From IMG/VR virus record IMGVR_UViG_3300046006_005879, positions 1 to 35,771 of that record: DNA of 35,771 nucleotides; one strand, 5' to 3'. The DNA is from a virus. Numbering within the stretch: the first letter of the stretch is position 1; every line of letters begins with the position of its first letter. Positions 22,328 through 29,851 of this stretch are shown piece by piece. The notes beneath the pieces are model-generated. The model made no database searches. It was not told where the DNA came from and saw only the letters and a list, made by a program, of their open reading frames with translations. A program made the position numbers and the translations under genes.

Positions 22328-22503
22328 AGCTTTTCAATCAAAGTGTCAAAGAATCCCCCCCAATAAGTGAGGGCAAGGAGTACGGTGTAGAACTTGATAA
22401 TGTCCCAGAACTTGGCTTGGTGTCCGGGTGACTGGGTGCGCTCGGAGTATGCCCGGCTGATCCCAATCAGGAGGAAAAGAAGGAAGAGGATTTGGGGGAT
22501 CAT
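22324..22503 (-). CDS. 59-aa membrane protein
   Basis: Starts ATG 22503 overlapping the previous stop (ATGA) and ends overlapping the exonuclease ATG (ATGA). MIPQILFLLFLLIGIS is a transmembrane or signal segment; a second hydrophobic stretch (FYTVLLALTYWGGFF) lies near the C-terminus. Two-pass inner-membrane topology is likely. No family recognised. Confidence 0.7.
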   Translation of the reverse strand: MIPQILFLLFLLIGISRAYSERTQSPGHQAKFWDIIKFYTVLLALTYWGGFFDTLIEKL

Positions 22504-22892
22504 GGAAGCTGGGAAGTTGGAAGTGGGAGGTTGGAAGTGAATTCCAGTTCCTGACCTGTGAGGGAGTGGAAGAGGTTTTGGAGTTGATGGACTGTTTTGA
22601 TTTTAAAGTGACCATTTCTATAAAAGGGATAATCATCTCCTTTAATCCAAAGAATATCAAAAAGCCAATCATGCGTTACGGGATTTTCACCTATAAAATA
22701 CTGAACTGAATGACCTATTGTTATCCTTGTCTTAAAACCAAAATTTAAAAGCAATTCAACTGATATTTTGACGGGCTTGATGCCTTCGCAATTGGTTGTT
22801 ATGACAGCGATTTTAAACATCTGCTTGGTGAGTTCCCGAGGGAATCCATGAAGCAGGATGAGGTTTCCAAGTCTTAGATCGGTGGATTTCAT
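22500..22892 (-). CDS. Conserved Bacteroidota phage protein of unknown function
   Basis: A 130-aa protein starting MKSTDLRLGN and containing VHQLQNLFHSLTGQELEF, a pattern I recognise from many Bacteroidota phage proteins without a known role. The C-terminus (about 118-130) is encoded by the tandem 14-bp repeat. ATGA overlap with the gene on each side. Confidence 0.72.
   Translation of the reverse strand: MKSTDLRLGNLILLHGFPRELTKQMFKIAVITTNCEGIKPVKISVELLLNFGFKTRITIGHSVQYFIGENPVTHDWLFDILWIKGDDYPFYRNGHFKIKTVHQLQNLFHSLTGQELEFTSNLPLPTSQLP
22504..22538. repeat. GGGAAGTTGGAAGT / GGGAGGTTGGAAGT tandem repeat
   Basis: Two 14-bp units preceded by a partial one (GGAAGCT). They encode the C-terminal LPLPTSQLP-type residues of the gene at 22500-22892. 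This is the second gene junction in 220 bp with this repeat. Confidence 0.75.
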
Positions 22893-23083
22893 GGGGTGTT
22901 CGGTTTAATGGTATCTTGATCCAATGATTTCGGTCCTAAATAATCAGCCAGACAAGTAGTTTCTGATCTACCATCAATCTTCAATTTCATGATCGGAATG
23001 GAACAAAGAACTGATACTAACCATATGAGTGGCTTGATGTACCACACGGTAATGACTTGGATTTCAATTGTTAGCTTTGCCAT
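22889..23083 (-). CDS. Small membrane protein (64 aa)
   Basis: One hydrophobic segment at about 12-32 (TVWYIKPLIWLVSVLCSIPI), then a polar C-terminus. Starts with an A/T-rich leader and overlaps the following gene by 4 nt. No family recognised. Confidence 0.68.
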   Translation of the reverse strand: MAKLTIEIQVITVWYIKPLIWLVSVLCSIPIMKLKIDGRSETTCLADYLGPKSLDQDTIKPNTP

Positions 23084-23087
23084 GATA

Positions 23088-23330
23088 TTATTTTGTGTTG
23101 TGTTTTAGTTTTTTGCGGTTGCGGTAGTAGATGACTGCGAAGGAGCCGTAGTCAGAAAATTTGGTTTTTCCGTAGTAGGTCTCATGCTCAGATTCTACGG
23201 TGTAGTATGCTTGCTTCATGCTGAGATTTGGTCCGACTCGGTTCTGCACTTCTTTGATGAACTCGGAAGTGTGGTGGTATTTCAAAACCCGATCCGGTAC
23301 CAGGATCATTTTGTCTGTTAAATTGCCCAT
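23088..23330 (-). CDS. Hypothetical protein (80 aa)
   Basis: A basic, tyrosine-rich protein (KQAYYTVESEHETYYGKTKF) with a KK-rich C-terminus. It overlaps the end of the large terminase gene by 13 nt. No known family. Confidence 0.65.
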   Translation of the reverse strand: MGNLTDKMILVPDRVLKYHHTSEFIKEVQNRVGPNLSMKQAYYTVESEHETYYGKTKFSDYGSFAVIYYRNRKKLKHNTK

Positions 23331-25000
23331 AATCCTCCTTCCTCCGACTCGTATCGGCTGGGTCCATCAATAGCTATTTCCATTTCTTGAGTCAAGATCA
23401 TTCCCAAGGCTCCTACCATTGAAGCGATTCCGTCAATTTTCTCACTGGATTTCTTTTTGTCGGGCTTGATATTGCCTGCAGGGTCGGTGCTTAGTTCAAC
23501 ATTTGAAAGCATCCATCTGGTGACGGGATTGTTTTCATGAAGGATTTTCAGGGTGTAAATCATTTTTTCTAATTCTTTGGTAGGTGTGGAAAGAGATACA
23601 AAGCCTTGTCTCAAAGGATGCATCTCAACTCCTTCATATGTAAGTGCTATTACTAATTGACTTGAATTCCAAGAATCATAACCTACACACTTGAGATCCA
23701 AATGAAGATGGTCATCTAATACCATCATTTTAATTGTAGTGTAATCCGTGACGTTTCCCGGAGTTAAAATTATCCACCCCGCTTCTGCCCAAACATCATA
23801 GCGAACACCGTCTCTTTTGACTCTTGCGAGCATGGATTCCTGTGGCAGGAAATAGGTGGTTTTTGAGTAGTATAATTCTTCCCGTTCGTCAATCCAGATT
23901 TTTGTATAAGCAGTGATGTCTCTGGTATTTGCCAAATCCAAATAACCTACACAGGGAAGAGTGCTTAAATATTCTTCATCTATGTGATCCGGAATGATGC
24001 ACTGCATCCACTTGCTGTCTTCGATCCAGGTGGAAGAAGAATCAGTCCACTGATTGAAATTCTTGGTCAGTAGGTTGACAAGCTGGGTCGGGTTGTTTTT
24101 GGCTTGGATGACTTCCTGCTGCAAGAACTCCAAAGAGGGTGTGTGACCCAGAGAAGGGTTGGCTTTGATCCATACTTTCTCATCCAAGTAATCATCTTCC
24201 TTGTCCAGATCGTACATGATGGCAAATTGGGAGTCATCGCTTTTGATCCCTTGGAGGATTTCTTGGCAGGTCTTCTCGTAAGTGAAGCAAGGCGAGGTCT
24301 TGTTGAAGCCAGCCGTGGTGATGGTGAGGTGCAAAGGCTGGGATCTGGAACCCATTCCCGACTTCATGACGTTGAAAACTTCGTCATTCTTGTGGGCATG
24401 ATACTCATCCACCAAGGCAAAATGAGGGTTCAGGCCATCAAGATTCCCAGCTTCAGAAGACACAGGCTTCATCGATGAAGCGTTTGCTTCGATGGTGATG
24501 GCACCTGTCCAGACTTGGACCAAGGATTTTAGGTTTGCATCTGCGTTGATTATCTCCTTCGCGTCCTTAAAACAGATCGAAGCTTGGTCTCGGGTGGTGG
24601 CTGAGGTGTAAATTTCGGCTCCTTTCTCACCATCGGCGATCAATCCGTACAGACAAATCCCAGAAGCGAGGGTTGTTTTTCCGTTTTTACGGGAGACTTT
24701 GAGGTAAGAATATCGGAAACGCCGGGTGTGATCGGCACGCATCCAACCGAAAAGGCAGTAAATGAAGAAGGCTTGCCAAGGCAAAAGGTGAAATGGCTGG
24801 CCTTGATAGCGTCCTTTGTAGTGTTTCAGGAGGGAAAAGAAGTTGACAGCTCGCATTCCTTTCTCTTCATCGAAGTACAGACCGCGCTTTTTGCCCGACT
24901 TAAGATCCCTCATGTGTCGCTCCACGGCAAGCTTCACCCATCTGCATGCGATGACTTTTCCTGATTGAACGTCTTTGATGTATTGGATTGGGAGGGACAT
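23318..25000 (-). CDS. Terminase large subunit
   Basis: A 560-aa packaging motor. Walker A SRKNGKTT at 103-110; Walker B ALVDEYHAH with D198/E199. The nuclease domain has DLANTRDITAYT and DGIASMVGALGMIL with conserved acidic residues. It cuts and pumps DNA into the prohead. It starts at the last base of the small subunit stop. Confidence 0.95.
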   Translation of the reverse strand: MSLPIQYIKDVQSGKVIACRWVKLAVERHMRDLKSGKKRGLYFDEEKGMRAVNFFSLLKHYKGRYQGQPFHLLPWQAFFIYCLFGWMRADHTRRFRYSYLKVSRKNGKTTLASGICLYGLIADGEKGAEIYTSATTRDQASICFKDAKEIINADANLKSLVQVWTGAITIEANASSMKPVSSEAGNLDGLNPHFALVDEYHAHKNDEVFNVMKSGMGSRSQPLHLTITTAGFNKTSPCFTYEKTCQEILQGIKSDDSQFAIMYDLDKEDDYLDEKVWIKANPSLGHTPSLEFLQQEVIQAKNNPTQLVNLLTKNFNQWTDSSSTWIEDSKWMQCIIPDHIDEEYLSTLPCVGYLDLANTRDITAYTKIWIDEREELYYSKTTYFLPQESMLARVKRDGVRYDVWAEAGWIILTPGNVTDYTTIKMMVLDDHLHLDLKCVGYDSWNSSQLVIALTYEGVEMHPLRQGFVSLSTPTKELEKMIYTLKILHENNPVTRWMLSNVELSTDPAGNIKPDKKKSSEKIDGIASMVGALGMILTQEMEIAIDGPSRYESEEGGLWAI

Positions 25001-25518
25001 TAGGTTCCTGACAGAAAATTGGAGAATGGATTAGAGTCTTCTTTCTTAATTACTTTCAATTTGCTTCGTGAAGAAGGTGTCAACCCGCACTCCTGAAGCC
25101 CTTTCATGATATTTGTCCAGCACTGATTGCGAGCGGTCAAGGCTGGATGGGATGTCAGCTTGGTATGTTGGACCGTTTCTTTGACTGTGAATTCTCCGGA
25201 ATCAGAGTAAATCTTTTCAACTCGCTTTCCGTAATGAAAATGACCGTCTTTTTTGAGGGTTTTTTCAAGGATTTCCAGCAGTTCAAATTCCTTTGCCACG
25301 TGAGAAAGCAAGTGGCTGTCATGTGGTGTGATCACCTTCATCTGTGACAGCTCTTTTGCAAGCTCGACAAACTTTCTTTTTGCCATTCCAGTTAATCCAC
25401 GCGGGATTTCTGGCATTCCAGGAATTACTTTTGGCTGATCAGAATTGACCCGGCAAGGCTGCAAAGTTCCCTTTGCTTTCTTTAATTCATCGGGTTGTCT
25501 TGGTCTTCCTCCTGCCAT
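25000..25518 (-). CDS. Terminase small subunit (P27 family)
   Basis: A 172-aa protein with GGRPRQPDELKKAKGTLQPC at the N-terminus and the C-terminal SHPALTARNQCWTNIMKGLQ, hallmarks of the P27/phage terminase small subunit family that recognises packaging sites. It stands directly before the large subunit. Confidence 0.92.
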   Translation of the reverse strand: MAGGRPRQPDELKKAKGTLQPCRVNSDQPKVIPGMPEIPRGLTGMAKRKFVELAKELSQMKVITPHDSHLLSHVAKEFELLEILEKTLKKDGHFHYGKRVEKIYSDSGEFTVKETVQHTKLTSHPALTARNQCWTNIMKGLQECGLTPSSRSKLKVIKKEDSNPFSNFLSGT

Positions 25519-25572
25519 TGTTAGTCTGAAAATTGGGTCCTGAGTTTTGCACGTATATTTCCTGCACTAACC

Positions 25573-25917
25573 TCAACGGTTTGTAGGAGGCTTGTTTTGA
25601 GGATTTCGACCGCCCCTCCCCTCTCGTGATGACTTCGAATTGTGACATTTTTCGCAGAGGGATTGCAGGTTAGACCACTCAAGCTCCAAGTCACATCGTT
25701 CCCTTCGTGGAATGATGTGATCAACCATACTTGCTGATGTGATGTTGCCTTGACGTTTGCATTCCTCACATAAGGGTTCATCAAAGAGCTTGGCTTGCCT
25801 GGTGTTCCTCCATTGCTTCTTTGAGTAGAATCCGGTGTCATAACCCCAAGACTTAACCTTCTTGGGCATGTTAGCCTTCCAAGGTAGCTTGGGCTGCTTT
25901 CTGTTGATGATTGGCAT
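25573..25917 (-). CDS. HNH endonuclease
   Basis: A 114-aa nuclease, LCEECKRQGNITSASMVDHI then LQSLCEKCHNSKSSREG: HNH motif with two CxxC zinc pairs. Next to the terminase, as in HK97-like phages where HNH works with the terminase in cos cleavage. It begins the late block. A late motif copy is 12 nt upstream. Confidence 0.9.
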   Translation of the reverse strand: MPIINRKQPKLPWKANMPKKVKSWGYDTGFYSKKQWRNTRQAKLFDEPLCEECKRQGNITSASMVDHIIPRRERCDLELEWSNLQSLCEKCHNSKSSREGRGGRNPQNKPPTNR

Positions 25918-25929
25918 GTGACGTTAATC

Positions 25930-25966
25930 ATGTGAACAATGTTAGTAAACAATGTTTGTAAAACAA
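25930..25966 (-). promoter_or_regulatory. Late motif copy 4 and promoter-like elements before HNH/terminase
   Basis: The minus strand reads CTAACATTGTTCACAT (25945-25930), 14 of 16 identical to the holin and portal copies. A TTTG lies 19 nt upstream of TAACATTG, close to the Bacteroidota consensus TAnnTTTG. A second AACATTGTT is 13 nt further upstream. Confidence 0.55.
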
Positions 25967-25976
25967 ACACAAATTA

Positions 25977-27386
25977 TTAAAACTTTTTCTCTACCTGATT
26001 CCAGTCGAATGATTTCTTCTCTTCTTCTTGGTTGCCCCAATCAGTGAAGTCCACATACTTGGGATGAAAGTTCATTACGAAGTCACCCACTGGACCGTTC
26101 CGGTGCTTGGCTATGTTACCAACTGCTAGGCCTTGCGTGTTAATCACACCCATGCCATCGAACTCCATCTCAGTGATCCCATAGTATTCCGGTCGGTAAA
26201 GGAAGATCACCATGTCCGCATCCTGCTCTATCCCTCCCGATTCTCTCAGGTCTGATAGTTGTGGCCGTTTATCTCCCGCGCGTGTCTCCACTGCTCTGGA
26301 TAGCTGAGAGAGTGCGATCACCGGGATGTTGAGTTCCTTAGCCAGTATCTTCAAGCCTCTTGAGATCCGGCTGATCTCCTGCTCTCGATTAGATCCTTTG
26401 ACCTCATCACCCATCAGTTGGAGGTAGTCCACTATGATCATGTCCAGTTCCCCTTTGGCTTTCATCCTGTTTGCTTTGGCACGTAAGGCTATCAGAGAGA
26501 GCCTTGCCTGATCATCGATGTTGATCTTGTAGTTAGTCAGTTGATTCACTTTGAGTGACATGGCATTGATCTCAGGCTGAGTCAGGTCCCCGCGCTGCAT
26601 TTCGGTCACGGACTTGATTCTTGTCTCTTGCGAAATCAATCGATAGGTCAACTTGGAGTGTGGCATTTCCAGTGAGAAAAACAGCACACCCTTCTTCTCC
26701 TTGGCTGCTGATCTGGCAAAAGCCAACGCAAGAGCCGTCTTTCCCATTGCTGGTCTGGCTGCCAAGATCACCAGGTCTCCATTCTGCCAGCCTCCCGTAA
26801 GTCCGTTCAGCTTGGTGATGGGTGTGGGAATACCGGTGATCTGGTTGTTATCCTTTTTGATCATATTCAGAGCCATCTCCCTGAAGACCTGCACCGTGCT
26901 GTCTTTGATGCTGATGGCTTGCTGGGATGAGATGCCACCAGTCAGGTTGATCATTTCGCGCTGGATGCTGTCCATCAGCTCAAAGATGTCTGTGGTCTCA
27001 TCATACCCGGCTTTGAGTGTTTCCTGCGAAAGCCTGATCATTTGTCGCATCAGGTACTTTTCCTGCAAAAGCTTCAGGTGAATTGCCAAGTGCGATGCTG
27101 AGGCCACTTTCGAAGTCAGTTCAGTGAGGTAATAAGCACCACCAGCCGCCTCCAATTTCCCCATACTTCGAAGCTGAGAAGTGACTGTCAAGAGATCCAC
27201 CTGCGAGCCTTCTCCGTATAGAGTTAGGATGGCTTCGCAAATCAACCCATGCGAATCCTTGTAGAATATCGCTGGCTTCATCTCTCCTGCTGCCTCTGTC
27301 AACGCGGCTGATTCCAGCATCACAGCACCCAAAACCGCTTCTTCAAGTGCAATGTCTTGTGGGGGTATTTTTCCTAAGATATTCAT
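25977..27386 (-). CDS. dnaB: Replicative DNA helicase, DnaB family
   Basis: A 469-aa helicase. The N-terminal DnaB domain begins IPPQDIALEEAVLGAVMLES; the RecA-like core has Walker A AARPAMGKTALAL and IIVDYLQLM, and the arginine-finger region EQDADMVIFLYRPEYY. It unwinds the phage replication fork and lets the phage bypass host helicase loading. It overlaps the recombinase gene by 4 nt (ATGA). Confidence 0.95.
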   Translation of the reverse strand: MNILGKIPPQDIALEEAVLGAVMLESAALTEAAGEMKPAIFYKDSHGLICEAILTLYGEGSQVDLLTVTSQLRSMGKLEAAGGAYYLTELTSKVASASHLAIHLKLLQEKYLMRQMIRLSQETLKAGYDETTDIFELMDSIQREMINLTGGISSQQAISIKDSTVQVFREMALNMIKKDNNQITGIPTPITKLNGLTGGWQNGDLVILAARPAMGKTALALAFARSAAKEKKGVLFFSLEMPHSKLTYRLISQETRIKSVTEMQRGDLTQPEINAMSLKVNQLTNYKINIDDQARLSLIALRAKANRMKAKGELDMIIVDYLQLMGDEVKGSNREQEISRISRGLKILAKELNIPVIALSQLSRAVETRAGDKRPQLSDLRESGGIEQDADMVIFLYRPEYYGITEMEFDGMGVINTQGLAVGNIAKHRNGPVGDFVMNFHPKYVDFTDWGNQEEEKKSFDWNQVEKKF

Positions 27387-28186
27387 ATTGGAGTTTGAAC
27401 TTTATTGATTAAAGTAGTCGATACGTGAGTATATATTTCGGTGGTCTTACTGGAGCTGTGACCCAATAGTTTTTGAATGATTCTCAAATCAGTTCCTGAT
27501 TCGAGCAAAGCAGTTGCGTTGGAATGTCGCAGTTGGTGAAAATGGTAATCGTTTCCCAAATATTGCTTCACGATCTGATTACATGATCTTGGAGAGTATT
27601 TGGGTTCAGATTGACCATTGAATAAGTATTCTTTGGGTCCGTAGGCTTTGAAATATTCCCTCATAGTTTCCAGATTAGTTTGACTGAGAGGAACAATCCT
27701 ATCCTTTCTACCTTTCCCCTGTCTGACCATAATCAGCATCCTTTTGGAATCAATGTCAGCTATTTTAAGATTGCATACCTCCGAAACTCGCATCCCTGTA
27801 CTGAAAGCCAACGTGATTATTGCTTTGTGCTTCAGGTTAGTGATTTTTCTGATAGATTGGAGAATATGATTTTTATCTATGATCTGAGGCAGATTCTTCT
27901 CACTCTTTGGGTATTCGATGTATTTGAATTTCAAAGGCTGCTTTCCAGTGGTGGAATAGAAAAGTTTAACAGCCGAAATCCGGTGTTTTCTTCCATTGAT
28001 AGACTTCGCCTCCAATAGCCAGGACTTGATCATTTGTTCTTTGATTTCAGAAGGCTTAGTCACCTGATCATTGAATCGTTTCAGAAATAATCCAACCTGA
28101 CTCACGTAATTAGAAATCGTATTTTCAGAGTAGTTTTTAAGTATCAAATCCTCGGAATAGCGAGATAAATAGTTTCCGATGTTCAT
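27383..28186 (-). CDS. Second tyrosine recombinase, XerC-like
   Basis: A 267-aa recombinase with a complete catalytic set: Arg133 (TGMRVSEV), Lys158 (GKGRKDR), His217/Arg220 (FHQLRHSNAT), His243 (LLGHSSSK) and Tyr252 (EIYTHV). The N-terminal 85 residues form the SAM-like core-binding domain. It is short and lacks the extra insertion of integron integrases. It is unlike the 391-aa integrase of this phage. It lies in the replication operon, coupled to dnaB, and starts close to an attC-like cassette. Roles to consider: multimer resolution, or a different site-specific recombination. Confidence 0.88.
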   Translation of the reverse strand: MNIGNYLSRYSEDLILKNYSENTISNYVSQVGLFLKRFNDQVTKPSEIKEQMIKSWLLEAKSINGRKHRISAVKLFYSTTGKQPLKFKYIEYPKSEKNLPQIIDKNHILQSIRKITNLKHKAIITLAFSTGMRVSEVCNLKIADIDSKRMLIMVRQGKGRKDRIVPLSQTNLETMREYFKAYGPKEYLFNGQSEPKYSPRSCNQIVKQYLGNDYHFHQLRHSNATALLESGTDLRIIQKLLGHSSSKTTEIYTHVSTTLINKVQTPI

Positions 28187-28238
28187 GTTTCATTGGGTTT
28201 TAAATCAGGCAGTTATAAAGTAAGTTTACATATAGTTG

Positions 28239-28475
28239 TTATGAGCCATGCCTGAAATTCCATTTAGCCAGCAAAGACTCCTTAGAGGTTCCAAGCATAG
28301 ACACAGAGCAATCAACATTAGGGCCGTGAAGTATTCTATACCAAGTGACCGTTCCGTCTTTGCTTTTTTTTGTTAAAATGTCAAGATCCGATAATCCACA
28401 AAAAGGGCACGGGCTCATAACACCACCTTGACTAGATGGGGTTTCGGAAATAGAATTTTGTTTTTCAGTACTCAT
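28239..28475 (-). CDS. Restriction alleviation protein, Lar-like
   Basis: A 78-aa protein with CPFCG at residues 22-26, a central WYRILHGPNVDC, and C-terminal LLAKWNFR, the layout of the Lar family. Lar of the Rac prophage lowers type I restriction of incoming DNA. The first 20 residues are polar and likely disordered. The second zinc pair is incomplete: C at about 56 is single. Early position suits an antirestriction role. Confidence 0.75.
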   Translation of the reverse strand: MSTEKQNSISETPSSQGGVMSPCPFCGLSDLDILTKKSKDGTVTWYRILHGPNVDCSVSMLGTSKESLLAKWNFRHGS

Positions 28476-28537
28476 AGTATTTTTATTTAAGTTGTAAGAT
28501 TTATTTACAAGTTCCCCACCTCGTCAAGCTGTCGGAC

Positions 28538-28566
28538 GTTATAAAACATTAAAACGATTTTATAAC
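28538..28566. repeat. Palindrome with GTTATAA ends
   Basis: GTTATAAAA (28538-28546) and TTTTATAAC (28558-28566) form a perfect 9-bp inverted repeat with an 11-bp spacer. Its right arm is also the outer arm of the attC-like repeat. Confidence 0.6.
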
Positions 28567-28690
28567 ATGGTATATAAAGCAAGTGGGCGAGTGGTGCGCA
28601 GCCTTTCAACTGTAAGCCTATTTTCACACTCTTGTAAACTTGCAAGTCTTCCTTCTTAACCCACCTGCTTATATACCAATACCGTTATAA
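28560..28690. repeat. attC-like inverted repeat 1
   Basis: Outer arms TTATAAC (28560-28566) and GTTATAA (28684-28690); inner arms GGTATATAA.GCA.GTGGG (28569-28587) and CCCAC.TGC.TTATATACC (28660-28677), with one extrahelical A and one mismatch. Spacers of 2 and 6 nt separate outer and inner arms. A 72-nt centre holds further small palindromes. Total 131 nt, similar in size and arm order to large integron attC sites. It begins 13 nt past the P-loop gene stop. No CDS is seen in it. Confidence 0.5.
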
Positions 28691-28703
28691 GAAATAAAAA
28701 ACA

Positions 28704-28991
28704 CTACCGTTTGCGTTTCTTATTAGCTTTTCGTTCCTGTTCACGTCTTTTCCTACGCTGCTCTTTGCCCGAAGGTGGTGTTCCTAATATCATTGGTTGC
28801 TCCATTATTGGCGGTGCTGTTATCTTGTAGCTTGGTATGTTTCCGAAATCCTCGGGCTTTAATCCCTGCACCTTCGCTTCTTCGGGTGTTACCAATACAA
28901 TATCATCACCGTATTTCTCTTTCATAGCTTGTAGCATCAAGGCACTTTTACCCCCACCACCGCTTCCTATTATTAAAATTTTCTGTGTCAT
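28704..28991 (-). CDS. Small P-loop protein in a cassette-like unit
   Basis: A 95-aa protein with a Walker A motif GSGGGGKSAL at about 9-18, immediately after a beta strand KILIIG, and a C-terminal tail of mostly K and R (last 20 residues). There is no Walker B and the length is too small for a full NTPase domain. The tail may bind nucleic acid or ribosomes. The gene is framed by GTTATAAGAA (28684-28693) and TTCTTATAAC (29008-29017), so gene plus left repeat could move as one unit. Confidence 0.65.
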   Translation of the reverse strand: MTQKILIIGSGGGGKSALMLQAMKEKYGDDIVLVTPEEAKVQGLKPEDFGNIPSYKITAPPIMEQPMILGTPPSGKEQRRKRREQERKANKKRKR

Positions 28992-29010
28992 ATCCGTGTT
29001 TTTTACATTC

Positions 29011-29074
29011 TTATAACAGCACCTTAGCGTCAGCTTCGTTCCTCAGCCGAACGCCAAGCTGCAAACCGTTAGAA
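29011..29074. repeat. attC-like inverted repeat 2
   Basis: Outer arms TTATAAC (29011-29017) and GTTAGAA (29068-29074) differ from perfect by one pair. Between them CAGCTT-CGTTC (29031-29041) pairs with CGAACG and AAGCTG (to 29061). The bases just before each right arm are alike in both units: CAATACC-GTTA and CAAACC-GTTA, and GAAAT follows shortly after both. Confidence 0.45.
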
Positions 29075-29094
29075 AGAAATCCCTTCGGGCTTCC

Positions 29095-29826
29095 TTAAAT
29101 CAAATTACCTCCCATCACTCGACTTGGCACCGGAACAAATCCTGTTTTGCCTCCACTTCCTTTTGCATGCGCAATGAATTTATTGAAGGAATTCCGAAGA
29201 TGCTCTTTCGTTTTGAACTCAGTCGCAAGAGCCTCATTTTTTCGAAGCCATTCACCGTGAAATCTGTTGACCTCCACATCCGAAACCGAATGCAAATGTT
29301 TCATCTTTTCAAAGAAAACTCCCGCCACTCCGGCCTCTGAAAAAATTGATTTACTATCCTTCAAAAGAGACACATAGTCAGCCGTCGCATGACTCTCTTT
29401 CTCATTCTCTTTCTTATTCTCTTTCTTATTATTATTACGATACACCTCAGATACCATATCGATACCATATACATACTGTATCAGGTGAAAATCCTTCACA
29501 GTAGATAATTCTTTATCGACCAGTGTTTTTATCTTGGGTGAAGAATTAAAATTATACTTTGCCCAATTTTTCAGTGCAATCTCCTGAGAATCCTCCGATA
29601 CCTTGATTTTCTCGTATTCCTGAAATCGCTTGATGAGTTTTTTAACCGTGTCTTCGTTGTAACCTGTCTCCATGCACATGATTTGAACCGGAAGTTCAAA
29701 GATCCCACACTGTTTTGTGGATGGATTGGTCATCAGATACAGGTAGAAAAACTTCTCTTCAGGTGTCAGTTTCAGTACGAAACCATCCCTCCAAAACTCT
29801 GTAAAAACTTGTCTATATTTTGCCAT
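29095..29826 (-). CDS. Replication initiation protein, DnaD-like
   Basis: A 243-aa protein resembling phage replisome organisers: N-terminal winged helix (FWRDGFVLKLTPEEKFFYLY, then IFELPVQIMCMETGYNEDTV), a linker rich in N, K and E (about 132-145), and a C-terminal helical domain. It would bind the phage origin and load the DnaB encoded downstream. Confidence 0.78.
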   Translation of the reverse strand: MAKYRQVFTEFWRDGFVLKLTPEEKFFYLYLMTNPSTKQCGIFELPVQIMCMETGYNEDTVKKLIKRFQEYEKIKVSEDSQEIALKNWAKYNFNSSPKIKTLVDKELSTVKDFHLIQYVYGIDMVSEVYRNNNKKENKKENEKESHATADYVSLLKDSKSIFSEAGVAGVFFEKMKHLHSVSDVEVNRFHGEWLRKNEALATEFKTKEHLRNSFNKFIAHAKGSGGKTGFVPVPSRVMGGNLI

Positions 29827-29851
29827 TTGCGTCGTTTTTTAGTCTTTGTTT

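Noticed and set aside
20355-22538. CRISPR-like spacing of the GGGAGGTTGGAAGT repeats
   Set aside because: Units are 14 bp, mostly directly adjacent and unequally distributed; no spacers of regular length and no cas genes.
25521-25970. 149-aa minus frame overlapping the HNH gene
   Set aside because: The other frame carries the HNH motif and both CxxC pairs; this frame has no domain pattern.
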